Source: Trichomonas vaginalis G3 | Lineage: Eukaryota > Parabasalia > Trichomonadida > Trichomonadidae | Assembly (NCBI RefSeq): GCF_026262505.1 | Contig: NC_067207.1 | Coordinates: 4,968,252 to 5,032,251, forward strand | DNA: 64,000 nt | Reading direction: 5' to 3' | In this document: piece after piece, positions 36,069 through 49,185 of the stretch | How positions within the stretch are numbered: position 1 is the first letter of the stretch | Layout: every line of letters begins with the position of its first letter | The notes under the pieces: generated by a model | The model's database searches: none | Seen by the model: the letters and a program-made list of their open reading frames with translations, nothing else | What the model was told of the DNA's origin: nothing | Made by a program: the position numbers and the translations under genes

Positions 36069-37022
36069 TATTATAAAATGTCAGTCTTGTCAAATGACAA
36101 CTTTATTTCAGAGAGTCGATAAGAAATATAGGTTATATAAATACCATATAATATAGAGTACGAATTCTCAGCCTGTCTATTATTTTTGTTTTCAAAACCT
36201 CTGAAAATTGAAAACACAAATGAAAAAGTTTGAACTAATAATTAAATATCATTTGAATTGAGATTACTATACAAGGGCTGTTGAGGGTAAAAAGTGACAT
36301 TCAAATTTATGCTCGGCATAAATCTCGCAAGTGCTCCGAGCAGCAATATCCCATAAGCTGAATCAATAGTTTTTCATACACAATTCGAGTCAATGAATAA
36401 GATTTGATTTATTTCGTTTTTCTACAGAACACAAGCAAATAATAAACTTGTTAGCAGTATTTCTTAATCTGAGATCAATGCAATTGTTCCAGATACATTC
36501 TAGAGCAACAAACTCTAATTTATATTATATTATACTAGCAAGCCAATAATACCATCAAATTATTAAAAATGTTAATTTATTATAGTTAATTTATCAGATA
36601 ACGAGAGTTTGTACGAATATACTCAACTGAACGAATAAAGGCATAATTAAAATTCAAAGTTTAAGATCATAAAATTGTTTCGACCATTTTTGAGAATAAG
36701 CACATGAGTTTTAAGTAATATATGAATAAAATGTTTACTTTTTGTAATTTCGTATATTTCAATTAGTATTTTTAACTCGATTGAGCATTTGTACGAAAAA
36801 AATTCTTTTGAACCTGCTATGCTCACATGCTTTTTCTTGATATCAGAATTAAATGAGCATACAAAGTATTTTTTCTTTCTTTCTGGTATTCAAACAGAAA
36901 TAATTTCAATTTCAATAAATAAATCGACTTTAAGTATAATTCTTGTATTTGAATGCATTCACTATGGTATATTGAATGATTGTCTTGTTTTGTGTCTTCA
37001 CGCCGATAAAAATACTTTTTTT

Positions 37023-38548
37023 ATGAGCGACCATCATATTTATAACGAGCTTATCAGTAAATATAAAGATTATGATGATACATTTAATGCACTACACAGG
37101 CTTCGGTCTAACGAAGGTGAAGAAATTACAAATGTTTACAAACAAATCAAAAATAACTTGATCGAAACATCATATTTAGTGCAGATAGTATGATAAATAT
37201 TATTAAAGGTATCATTCGATTTAATAATCGATATGTTAAAGGATACAAATCTCTCATGACAAAACTTTGCCAAGAATTTCACCTTGATAAATATGACATT
37301 ATTCAATCCATTCCAAATCTTCATGAAGAAAACACAATTTATAATGCTATTGTGAATGATGACATTGATGCATTTATTTCCTTCACTGAACAAGAAGGTT
37401 TTAATTTAAATCAAAAATCGAAAATTGATTTATATCCAATTCAAGACTTTCCATATTCACTGATTGAATTATGTAGTTATTATGGATCTGTTAAATGTTT
37501 CAAACTATTGAGATCAAAATATAATTCAAAAACTACTCGTCTTTGTCTTTATAATTCGTTTTTAGGAGAAAATCCAGATATTATGAGTGAATGTATGAAA
37601 GAACAAAAAATTAATGGCAGTTGTATGCAATATTCACTAGCTGTACATAACATTGATTTTGTTACTTATCTAATGAATGAGCACAACCTCGAAATAGAAT
37701 TGAATTATTGCTATTACTATCATAATATTCATGCATATTTCATTTATTTAGATCAAACAAACAATTTTAATGAATGTTTTACTTATTCACCTTGTTTTTT
37801 TATTCCTAATCTCATTGAATATTTATTTTCACATGTTTCCGATATAAATTTTACAAATAAAGGAGGTATGTCTGCACTTCATTATTCTTCAGTTGTTAAT
37901 AACAAATCAGCCGCTGAATTTCTTATTGCCCATGGAGCCAATGTTGCTACAACAATTAAAATGTCTCGTAAATCTTCGATTCATATTGCTGCAGAACATA
38001 ATAGTTTAGAAACTGCAAATCTTCTTATAACGTATGGAGCTGATGTTAATGCAAAAAGTAATCAAGATTTGACTCCTCTTCATCATGCAGCATTGTTTAA
38101 CAGTAAAGAAACAGCAGAACTCCTTATTGCATATGGTGCTGATATACATGCAAAAACTTCTCGTAGTTTTAATGCTCTTCATTTTGCAGCAAGAGAAAAT
38201 AGTAAAGAAATTGAGAACTTCTAATTGCATGCGGTATTGATGTCAATGCTATTGAAGACAATTATAAAAAATCTGCTCTTCATTATGCCGCTGAAAATGG
38301 TTGTGAAGAAATAGTAAAATTTCTTATCTCAAATGGTGCTGATATCAACATAAGAGATAAAGATTATACTGCACTTCACTGCATCATGTAATGGTAATAA
38401 AGAAATTATAGAAACTTTACTTTCACATGGAGCAGACATCAATGCAAAGGGTTTTCATGATATGACTCCCCTTTGTTGTGCAATAACTCATAATGAGGAA
38501 GAAGCAGCTAAATTTCTAATATCACGTGGTGCAAAAATTAAACCATAG
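37023..38548 (+). CDS. Ankyrin-repeat gene copy 9
   Basis: Same one-base loss near 37175 as copy 8, plus a second one-base loss near 38212 (GAAATTGAGAAC), exactly where other copies read either GAAATTGCAGAAC or GAAATTGAAGAAC. It also has a shortened repeat six (GATAAAGATTATACTG), a blend of versions A and B. All three defects sit on sites that differ between copies, so the real gene is probably open. Stop TAG 38546-38548. Confidence 0.85.
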
Positions 38549-39760
38549 TTCTTACTAAATAATTGAATTTATTTATTTTTTACACCAAAATAATAAATCC
38601 ATTTAGTTTTATAGTAACTCCATTTTCAATTCTATGTGCCGAGAGAATATGATTCTAGTCATTCTCTTATTTTCATTAAAGCCTATAAATTCATTATAAA
38701 TAATGAAAAAAAATGCATAAGGATATTACAAAGACTTTTTGGATTATCAATTTTGATAATTTTCGATGATAAATCTTAATAATATTTTAAATGCATTGCT
38801 CCAGCCAGTATTTGTTTATGTGCAATTATTTTAAAAACACATTGGAAACTTACTATTTTTATACTTTAGCGCATAAAGAATCTCAGTTCAATGTGTGAGC
38901 TTTACCAAATAAATGCAATAAATGCTCACAAAAAAAATTAGAGAATTTGCAGTTTCATTTCCCATATTCAGATCTAATCTTGCTAAGTATCACATTGTTC
39001 TAATGTCTTATTGCAATATATCCATATCCTATCAATCTCCTAATAAGTTCTTTACTTACGAAATTGATCTCGAAAATTCTCTAATTTCCAAAATAATTCT
39101 CTAAATAAAATCGCTTAGTGTCGCCAAAAAAGTGATGAAATTAAAAATCACATTTTGAGTACTTCCTGAGACTCTCTTTGTCAGAAAGTATACATTTGAA
39201 AAAAAAATATTTATGAAATTTAGAAAGAGAATTAGAAATACTATATATTTATATCCAAAGTTTCAAGCATAAAAAGAAATACACATTCAATCTCACGTTT
39301 CTGACAATAGATTGAGCCAAAAAATTTGCAGCGAATGATGGCATTTCCTTTCAAAAAAAATTGAATAGAACACAAAAAATCAATTGAAGCATAAGGCGAC
39401 TTCTTCCAATAGGCCAGAAATTCCATATTGAAACCGAATCCAACACATTTGTTGCGGTTTATTGCAAACATTAAGGACCTACCTGCGTTTATTAAACCAG
39501 AAATGAAAATATCAAATTCACATTTCCCATGAAATTATCATAGAAATCCGATGTCCATGAGCAAGATGCTTAGTAGACTCATTACTCACTACGATGTATT
39601 TTTACTATTGCTAGAATAAACTTTTTTTTCTTATTGAGAATTCAATTTTCTTGAAAACATATAAACATAAAATGTTTCGATATTAGTTGTTATGTATATG
39701 CTCAAACTATATAACAAAATGTAAAGATTCAAGCTTTTGCATTAACTTTTATTCCAGAAA

Positions 39761-40120
39761 TTATGGTTTTAATTCTCTTCTTGGAACTCTTCTCTTAAAT
39801 ACTCTTTGATGAGCATGTCCATTGGTGCTTTGTGGGCAAAACTTATGTGAAAAACATATTTCTGATGGTTTCTCGCCTGCCTTAATGTATCTGATTATTT
39901 CGCGCTTGTGAGCCCTCATGGCAGAACAATACTCTCGGCATGCATACGCGGAGCTTGACTCTACTGCGGGGCAAAAACAGTTGAACTCCCTTGAAATTTT
40001 TTCGTCGCTTTTACCTTGTGCAAGCAATTGTGGAACTCGCCATGTTAGCATCTTGCATACACTGCAAGATTGTTCTTCAAATGTAGCTCCAACAAGACGG
40101 GCACATAACAAGAAAAACAT
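39761..40120 (-). CDS. Saposin-B-like secreted protein, copy 9, 119 aa
   Basis: Whole frame, the same protein as copy 7. Just upstream of its start the + strand reads TGTCAGTCAGTCTTG, a four-base duplication relative to the other units. Confidence 0.82.
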   Translation of the reverse strand: MFFLLCARLVGATFEEQSCSVCKMLTWRVPQLLAQGKSDEKISREFNCFCPAVESSSAYACREYCSAMRAHKREIIRYIKAGEKPSEICFSHKFCPQSTNGHAHQRVFKRRVPRRELKP

Positions 40121-41076
40121 TATTATAAAATGTCAGTCAGTCTTGTCAAATGACAACTTTATTTCAGAGAGTCGATAAGAAATATAGGTTATAAATACCA
40201 TATAATATAGAGTACGAATTCTCAGCCTGTCTATTATTTTTGTTTTCAAAACCTCTGAAAATTGAAAACACAAATGAAAAAGTTTGAACTAATAATTAAA
40301 TATCATTTGAATTGAGATTACTATACAAGGGCTGTTGAGGGTAAAAAGTGACATTCAAATTTATGCTCGGCATAAATCTCGCAAGTGCTCCGAGCAGCAA
40401 TATCCCATAAGCTGAATCAATAGTTTTTCATACACAATTCGAGTCAATGAATAAGATTTGATTTATTTCGTTTTTCTACAGAACACAAGCAAATAATAAA
40501 CTTGTTAGCAGTATTTCTTAATCTGAGATCAATGCAATTGTTCCAGATACATTCTAGAGCAACAAACTCTAATTTATATTATATTATACTAGCAAGCCAA
40601 TAATACCATCAAATTATTAAAAATGTTAATTTATTATAGTTAATTTATCAGATAACGAGAGTTTGTACGAATATACTCAACTGAACGAATAAAGGCATAA
40701 TTAAAATTCAAAGTTTAAGATCATAAAATTGTTTCGACCATTTTTGAGAATAAGCACATGAGTTTTAAGTAATATATGAATAAAATGTTTACTTTTTGTA
40801 ATTTCGTATATTTCAATTAGTATTTTTAACTCGATTGAGCATTTGTACGAAAAAAATTCTTTTGAACCTGCTATGCTCACATGCTTTTTCTTGATATCAG
40901 AATTAAATGAGCATACAAAGTATTTTTTCTTTCTTTCTGGTATTCAAACAGAAATAATTTCAATTTCAATAAATAAATCGACTTTAAGTATAATTCTTGT
41001 ATTTGAATGCATTCACTATGGTATATTGAATGATTGTCTTGTTTTGTGTCTTCACGCCGATAAAAATACTTTTTTT

Positions 41077-42604
41077 ATGAGCGACCATCATATTTATAAC
41101 GAGCTTATCAGTAAATATAAAGATTATGATGATACATTTAATGCACTACACAGGCTTCGGTCTAACGAAGGTGAAGAAATTACAAATGTTTACAAACAAA
41201 TCAAAAATAACTTGATCGAAACATCATATTTAGTGCAGATAGTATGATAAATATTATTAAAGGTATCATTCGATTTAATAATCGATATGTTAAAGGATAC
41301 AAATCTCTCATGACAAAACTTTGCCAAGAATTTCACCTTGATAAATATGACATTATTCAATCCATTCCAAATCTTCATGAAGAAAACACAATTTATAATG
41401 CTATTGTGAATGATGACATTGATGCATTTATTTCCTTCACTGAACAAGAAGGTTTTAATTTAAATCAAAAATCGAAAATTGATTTATATCCAATTCAAGA
41501 CTTTCCATATTCACTGATTGAATTATGTAGTTATTATGGATCTGTTAAATGTTTCAAACTATTGAGATCAAAATATAATTCAAAAACTACTCGTCTTTGT
41601 CTTTATAATTCGTTTTTAGGAGAAAATCCAGATATTATGAGTGAATGTATGAAAGAACAAAAAATTAATGGCAGTTGTATGCAATATTCACTAGCTGTAC
41701 ATAACATTGATTTTGTTACTTATCTAATGAATGAGCACAACCTCGAAATAGAATTGAATTATTGCTATTACTATCATAATATTCATGCATATTTCATTTA
41801 TTTAGATCAAACAAACAATTTCAATGAATGTTTTACTTATTCACCTTGTTTTTTTATTCCTAATCTCATTGAATATTTATTTTCACATGTTTCCGATATA
41901 AATTTTACAAATAAAGGAGGTATGTCTGCACTTCATTATTCTTCAGTTGTTAATAACAAATCAGCCGCTGAATTTCTTATTGCCCATGGAGCCAATGTTG
42001 CTACAACAATTAAAATGTCTCGTAAATCTTCGATTCATATTGCTGCAGAACATAATAGTTTAGAAACTGCAAATCTTCTTATAACGTATGGAGCTGATGT
42101 TAATGCAAAAAGTAATCAAGATTTGACTCCTCTTCATCATGCAGCATTGTTTAACAGTAAAGAAACAGCAGAACTCCTTATTGCATATGGTGCTGATATA
42201 CATGCAAAAACTTCTCGTAGTTTTAATGCTCTTCATTTTGCAGCAAGAGAAAATAGTAAAGAAATTGCAGAACTTCTAATTGCATGCGGTATTGATGTCA
42301 ATGCTATTGAAGACAATTATAAAAAATCTGCTCTTCATTATGCCGCTGAAAATGGTTGTGAAGAAATAGTAAAATTTCTTATCTCAAATGGTGCTGATAT
42401 CAACATAAGAGATAAAGAATGATACTGCACTTCACTGCATCATGTAATGGTAATAAAGAAATTATAGAAACTTTACTTTCACATGGAGCAGACATCAATG
42501 CAAAGGGTTTTCATGATATGACTCCCCTTTGTTGTGCAATAACTCATAATGAGGAAGAAGCAGCTAAATTTCTAATATCACGTGGTGCAAAAATTAAACC
42601 ATAG
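41077..42604 (+). CDS. Ankyrin-repeat gene copy 10
   Basis: Open in three overlapping pieces (41077-41247, 41244-42422, 42419-42604). The first break is the shared base loss near 41230. The second is in repeat six, where the text (GATAAAGAATGATACTGCAC) mixes versions A and B. It has the copy-7-like GCAGAAC and CATGCAT variants, so apart from these two spots it equals copy 7. Confidence 0.86.
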
Positions 42605-43816
42605 TTCTTACTAAATAATTGAATTTATTTATTTTTTACACCAAAATAATAAATCCATTTAGTTTTATAGTAACTCCATTTTCAATTCTATGTGCCGAGA
42701 GAATATGATTCTAGTCATTCTCTTATTTTCATTAAAGCCTATAAATTCATTATAAATAATGAAAAAAAATGCATAAGGATATTACAAAGACTTTTTGGAT
42801 TATCAATTTTGATAATTTTCGATGATAAATCTTAATAATATTTTAAATGCATTGCTCCAGCCAGTATTTGTTTATGTGCAATTATTTTAAAAACACATTG
42901 GAAACTTACTATTTTTATACTTTAGCGCATAAAGAATCTCAGTTCAATGTGTGAGCTTTACCAAATAAATGCAATAAATGCTCACAAAAAAAATTAGAGA
43001 ATTTGCAGTTTCATTTCCCATATTCAGATCTAATCTTGCTAAGTATCACATTGTTCTAATGTCTTATTGCAATATATCCATATCCTATCAATCTCCTAAT
43101 AAGTTCTTTACTTACGAAATTGATCTCGAAAATTCTCTAATTTCCAAAATAATTCTCTAAATAAAATCGCTTAGTGTCGCCAAAAAAGTGATGAAATTAA
43201 AAATCACATTTTGAGTACTTCCTGAGACTCTCTTTGTCAGAAAGTATACATTTGAAAAAAAAATATTTATGAAATTTAGAAAGAGAATTAGAAATACTAT
43301 ATATTTATATCCAAAGTTTCAAGCATAAAAAGAAATACACATTCAATCTCACGTTTCTGACAATAGATTGAGCCAAAAAATTTGCAGCGAATGATGGCAT
43401 TTCCTTTCAAAAAAAATTGAATAGAACACAAAAAATCAATTGAAGCATAAGGCGACTTCTTCCAATAGGCCAGAAATTCCATATTGAAACCGAATCCAAC
43501 ACATTTGTTGCGGTTTATTGCAAACATTAAGGACCTACCTGCGTTTATTAAACCAGAAATGAAAATATCAAATTCACATTTCCCATGAAATTATCATAGA
43601 AATCCGATGTCCATGAGCAAGATGCTTAGTAGACTCATTACTCACTACGATGTATTTTTACTATTGCTAGAATAAACTTTTTTTTCTTATTGAGAATTCA
43701 ATTTTCTTGAAAACATATAAACATAAAATGTTTCGATATTAGTTGTTATGTATATGCTCAAACTATATAACAAAATGTAAAGATTCAAGCTTTTGCATTA
43801 ACTTTTATTCCAGAAA

Positions 43817-44176
43817 TTATGGTTTTAATTCTCTTCTTGGAACTCTTCTCTTAAATACTCTTTGATGAGCATGTCCATTGGTGCTTTGTGGGCAAAACTT
43901 ATGTGAAAAACATATTTCTGATGGTTTCTCGCCTGCCTTAATGTATCTGATTATTTCGCGCTTGTGAGCCCTCATGGCAGAACAATACTCTCGGCATGCA
44001 TACGCGGAGCTTGACTCTACTGCGGGGCAAAAACAGTTGAACTCCCTTGAAATTTTTTCGTCGCTTTTACCTTGTGCAAGCAATTGTGGAACTCGCCATG
44101 TTAGCATCTTGCATACACTGCAAGATTGTTCTTCAAATGTAGCTCCAACAAGACGGGCACATAACAAGAAAAACAT
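43817..44176 (-). CDS. Saposin-B-like secreted protein, copy 10, 119 aa
   Basis: Whole frame, the same protein as copy 7. The sequence upstream of the start is shortened by a few bases (AACTTTTTTCAGAG, TTATTAAATACC) relative to unit 8. Confidence 0.82.
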   Translation of the reverse strand: MFFLLCARLVGATFEEQSCSVCKMLTWRVPQLLAQGKSDEKISREFNCFCPAVESSSAYACREYCSAMRAHKREIIRYIKAGEKPSEICFSHKFCPQSTNGHAHQRVFKRRVPRRELKP

Positions 44177-45128
44177 TATTATAAAATGTCAGTCTTGTCA
44201 AATGACAACTTTTTTCAGAGAGTCGATAAGAAATATAGGTTATTAAATACCATATAATATAGAGTACGAATTCTCAGCCTGTCTATTATTTTTGTTTTCA
44301 AAACCTCTGAAAATTGAAAACACAAATGAAAAAGTTTGAACTAATAATTAAATATCATTTGAATTGAGATTACTATACAAGGGCTGTTGAGGGTAAAAAG
44401 TGACATTCAAATTTATGCTCGGCATAAATCTCGCAAGTGCTCCGAGCAGCAATATCCCATAAGCTGAATCAATAGTTTTTCATACACAATTCGAGTCAAT
44501 GAATAAGATTTGATTTATTTCGTTTTTCTACAGAACACAAGCAAATAATAAACTTGTTAGCAGTATTTCTTAATCTGAGATCAATGCAATTGTTCCAGAT
44601 ACATTCTAGAGCAACAAACTCTAATTTATATTATATTATACTAGCAAGCCAATAATACCATCAAATTATTAAAAATGTTAATTTATTATAGTTAATTTAT
44701 CAGATAACGAGAGTTTGTACGAATATACTCAACTGAACGAATAAAGGCATAATTAAAATTCAAAGTTTAAGATCATAAAATTGTTTCGACCATTTTTGAG
44801 AATAAGCACATGAGTTTTAAGTAATATATGAATAAAATGTTTACTTTTTGTAATTTCGTATATTTCAATTAGTATTTTTAACTCGATTGAGCATTTGTAC
44901 GAAAAAAATTCTTTTGAACCTGCTATGCTCACATGCTTTTTCTTGATATCAGAATTAAATGAGCATACAAAGTATTTTTTCTTTCTTTCTGGTATTCAAA
45001 CAGAAATAATTTCAATTTCAATAAATAAATCGACTTTAAGTATAATTCTTGTATTTGAATGCATTCACTATGGTATATTGAATGATTGTCTTGTTTTGTG
45101 TCTTCACGCCGATAAAAATACTTTTTTT

Positions 45129-46653
45129 ATGAGCGACCATCATATTTATAACGAGCTTATCAGTAAATATAAAGATTATGATGATACATTTAATGCACTA
45201 CACAGGCTTCGGTCTAACGAAGGTGAAGAAATTACAAATGTTTACAAACAAATCAAAAATAACTTGATCGAAACATCATATTTAGTGCAGATAGTATGAT
45301 AAATATTATTAAAGGTATCATTCGATTTAATAATCGATATGTTAAAGGATACAAATCTCTCATGACAAAACTTTGCCAAGAATTTCACCTTGATAAATAT
45401 GACATTATTCAATCCATTCCAAATCTTCATGAAGAAAACACAATTTATAATGCTATTGTGAATGATGACATTGATGCATTTATTTCCTTCACTGAACAAG
45501 AAGGTTTTAATTTAAATCAAAAATCGAAAATTGATTTATATCCAATTCAAGACTTTCCATATTCACTGATTGAATTATGTAGTTATTATGGATCTGTTAA
45601 ATGTTTCAAACTATTGAGATCAAAATATAATTCAAAAACTACTCGTCTTTGTCTTTATAATTCGTTTTTAGGAGAAAATCCAGATATTATGAGTGAATGT
45701 ATGAAAGAACAAAAAATTAATGGCAGTTGTATGCAATATTCACTAGCTGTACATAACATTGATTTTGTTACTTATCTAATGAATGAGCACAACCTCGAAA
45801 TAGAATTGAATTATTGCTATTACTATCATAATATTCGCATATTTCATTTATTTAGATCAAACAAACAATTTCAATGAATGTTTTACTTATTCACCTTGTT
45901 TTTTTATTCCTAATCTCATTGAATATTTATTTTCACATGTTTCCGATATAAATTTTACAAATAAAGGAGGTATGTCTGCACTTCATTATTCTTCAGTTGT
46001 TAATAACAAATCAGCCGCTGAATTTCTTATTGCCCATGGAGCCAATGTTGCTACAACAATTAAAATGTCTCGTAAATCTTCGATTCATATTGCTGCAGAA
46101 CATAATAGTTTAGAAACTGCAAATCTTCTTATAACGTATGGAGCTGATGTTAATGCAAAAAGTAATCAAGATTTGACTCCTCTTCATCATGCAGCATTGT
46201 TTAACAGTAAAGAAACAGCAGAACTCCTTATTGCATATGGTGCTGATATACATGCAAAAACTTCTCGTAGTTTTAATGCTCTTCATTTTGCAGCAAGAGA
46301 AAATAGTAAAGAAATTGAAGAACTTCTAATTGCATGCGGTATTGATGTCAATGCTATTGAAGACAATTATAAAAAATCTGCTCTTCATTATGCCGCTGAA
46401 AATGGTTGTGAAGAAATAGTAAAATTTCTTATCTCAAATGGTGCTGATATCAACATAAGAGATAAAGATGATACTGCACTTCACTGCAGCATGTAATGGT
46501 AATAAAGAAATTATAGAAACTTTACTTTCACATGGAGCAGACATCAATGCAAAGGGTTTTCATGATATGACTCCCCTTTGTTGTGCAATAACTCATAATG
46601 AGGAAGAAGCAGCTAAATTTCTAATATCACGTGGTGCAAAAATTAAACCATAG
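45129..46653 (+). CDS. Ankyrin-repeat gene copy 11
   Basis: Broken at three places: the shared base loss near 45282; a two-base loss near 45837 (ATTCGCATAT, where others read ATTCATGCATAT or ATTCGTGCATAT); and repeat six (GATAAAGATGATACTG). Again all are at sites that differ between copies. The 174-codon frame 45972-46496 covers repeats 1-5 without interruption. Confidence 0.85.
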
Positions 46654-47865
46654 TTCTTACTAAATAATTGAATTTATTTATTTTTTACACCAAAATAATA
46701 AATCCATTTAGTTTTATAGTAACTCCATTTTCAATTCTATGTGCCGAGAGAATATGATTCTAGTCATTCTCTTATTTTCATTAAAGCCTATAAATTCATT
46801 ATAAATAATGAAAAAAAATGCATAAGGATATTACAAAGACTTTTTGGATTATCAATTTTGATAATTTTCGATGATAAATCTTAATAATATTTTAAATGCA
46901 TTGCTCCAGCCAGTATTTGTTTATGTGCAATTATTTTAAAAACACATTGGAAACTTACTATTTTTATACTTTAGCGCATAAAGAATCTCAGTTCAATGTG
47001 TGAGCTTTACCAAATAAATGCAATAAATGCTCACAAAAAAAATTAGAGAATTTGCAGTTTCATTTCCCATATTCAGATCTAATCTTGCTAAGTATCACAT
47101 TGTTCTAATGTCTTATTGCAATATATCCATATCCTATCAATCTCCTAATAAGTTCTTTACTTACGAAATTGATCTCGAAAATTCTCTAATTTCCAAAATA
47201 ATTCTCTAAATAAAATCGCTTAGTGTCGCCAAAAAAGTGATGAAATTAAAAATCACATTTTGAGTACTTCCTGAGACTCTCTTTGTCAGAAAGTATACAT
47301 TTGAAAAAAAAATATTTATGAAATTTAGAAAGAGAATTAGAAATACTATATATTTATATCCAAAGTTTCAAGCATAAAAAGAAATACACATTCAATCTCA
47401 CGTTTCTGACAATAGATTGAGCCAAAAAATTTGCAGCGAATGATGGCATTTCCTTTCAAAAAAAATTGAATAGAACACAAAAAATCAATTGAAGCATAAG
47501 GCGACTTCTTCCAATAGGCCAGAAATTCCATATTGAAACCGAATCCAACACATTTGTTGCGGTTTATTGCAAACATTAAGGACCTACCTGCGTTTATTAA
47601 ACCAGAAATGAAAATATCAAATTCACATTTCCCATGAAATTATCATAGAAATCCGATGTCCATGAGCAAGATGCTTAGTAGACTCATTACTCACTACGAT
47701 GTATTTTTACTATTGCTAGAATAAACTTTTTTTTCTTATTGAGAATTCAATTTTCTTGAAAACATATAAACATAAAATGTTTCGATATTAGTTGTTATGT
47801 ATATGCTCAAACTATATAACAAAATGTAAAGATTCAAGCTTTTGCATTAACTTTTATTCCAGAAA

Positions 47866-48224
47866 TTATGGTTTTAATTCTCTTCTTGGAACTCTTCTCT
47901 TAAATACTCTTTGATGAGCATGTCCATTGGTGCTTTGTGGGCAAAACTTATGTGAAAAACATATTTCTGATGGTTTCTCGCCTGCCTTAATGTATCTGAT
48001 TATTTCGCGCTTGTGAGCCCTCATGGCAGAACAATACTCTCGGCATGCATACGCGGAGCTTGACTCTACTGCGGGCAAAAACAGTTGAACTCCCTTGAAA
48101 TTTTTTCGTCGCTTTTACCTTGTGCAAGCAATTGTGGAACTCGCCATGTTAGCATCTTGCATACACTGCAAGATTGTTCTTCAAATGTAGCTCCAACAAG
48201 ACGGGCACATAACAAGAAAAACAT
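47866..48224 (-). pseudogene. Saposin-like gene copy 11 (broken as given)
   Basis: Nearly identical to the clean copies but one base shorter, and not open along its whole length; the C-terminal 70 codons are clear. It may be intact in the genome, since the array shows many consensus errors. It is the last saposin-like gene of the array. Confidence 0.72.
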
Positions 48225-49185
48225 TATTATAAAATGTTGTCATGTCAGTCTTGTCAAATGACAACTTTTTTCAGAGAGTCGATAAGAATATATAGGTTAT
48301 ATAAATACCATATAATATAGAGTACGAATTCTCAGCCTGTCTATTATTTTTGTTTTCAAAACCTCTGAAAATTGAAAACACAAATGAAAAAGTTTGAACT
48401 AATAATTAAATATCATTTGAATTGAGATTACTATACAAGGGCTGTTGAGGGTAAAAAGTGACATTCAAATTTATGCTCGGCATAAATCTCGCAAGTGCTC
48501 CGAGCAGCAATATCCCATAAGCTGAATCAATAGTTTTTCATACACAATTCGAGTCAATGAATAAGATTTGATTTATTTCGTTTTTCTACAGAACACAAGC
48601 AAATAATAAACTTGTTAGCAGTATTTCTTAATCTGAGATCAATGCAATTGTTCCAGATACATTCTAGAGCAACAAACTCTAATTTATATTATATTATACT
48701 AGCAAGCCAATAATACCATCAAATTATTAAAAATGTTAATTTATTATAGTTAATTTATCAGATAACGAGAGTTTGTACGAATATACTCAACTGAACGAAT
48801 AAAGGCATAATTAAAATTCAAAGTTTAAGATCATAAAATTGTTTCGACCATTTTTGAGAATAAGCACATGAGTTTTAAGTAATATATGAATAAAATGTTT
48901 ACTTTTTGTAATTTCGTATATTTCAATTAGTATTTTTAACTCGATTGAGCATTTGTAGAAAAAAATTCTTTTGAACCTGCTATGCTCACATGCTTTTTCT
49001 TGATATCAGAATTAAATGAGCATACAAAGTATTTTTTCTTTCTTTCTGGTATTCAAACAGAAATAATTTCAATTTCAATAAATAAATCGACTTTAAGTAT
49101 AATTCTTGTATTTGAATGCATTCACTATGGTATATTGAATGATTGTCTTGTTTTGTGTCTTCACGCCGATAAAAATACTTTTTTT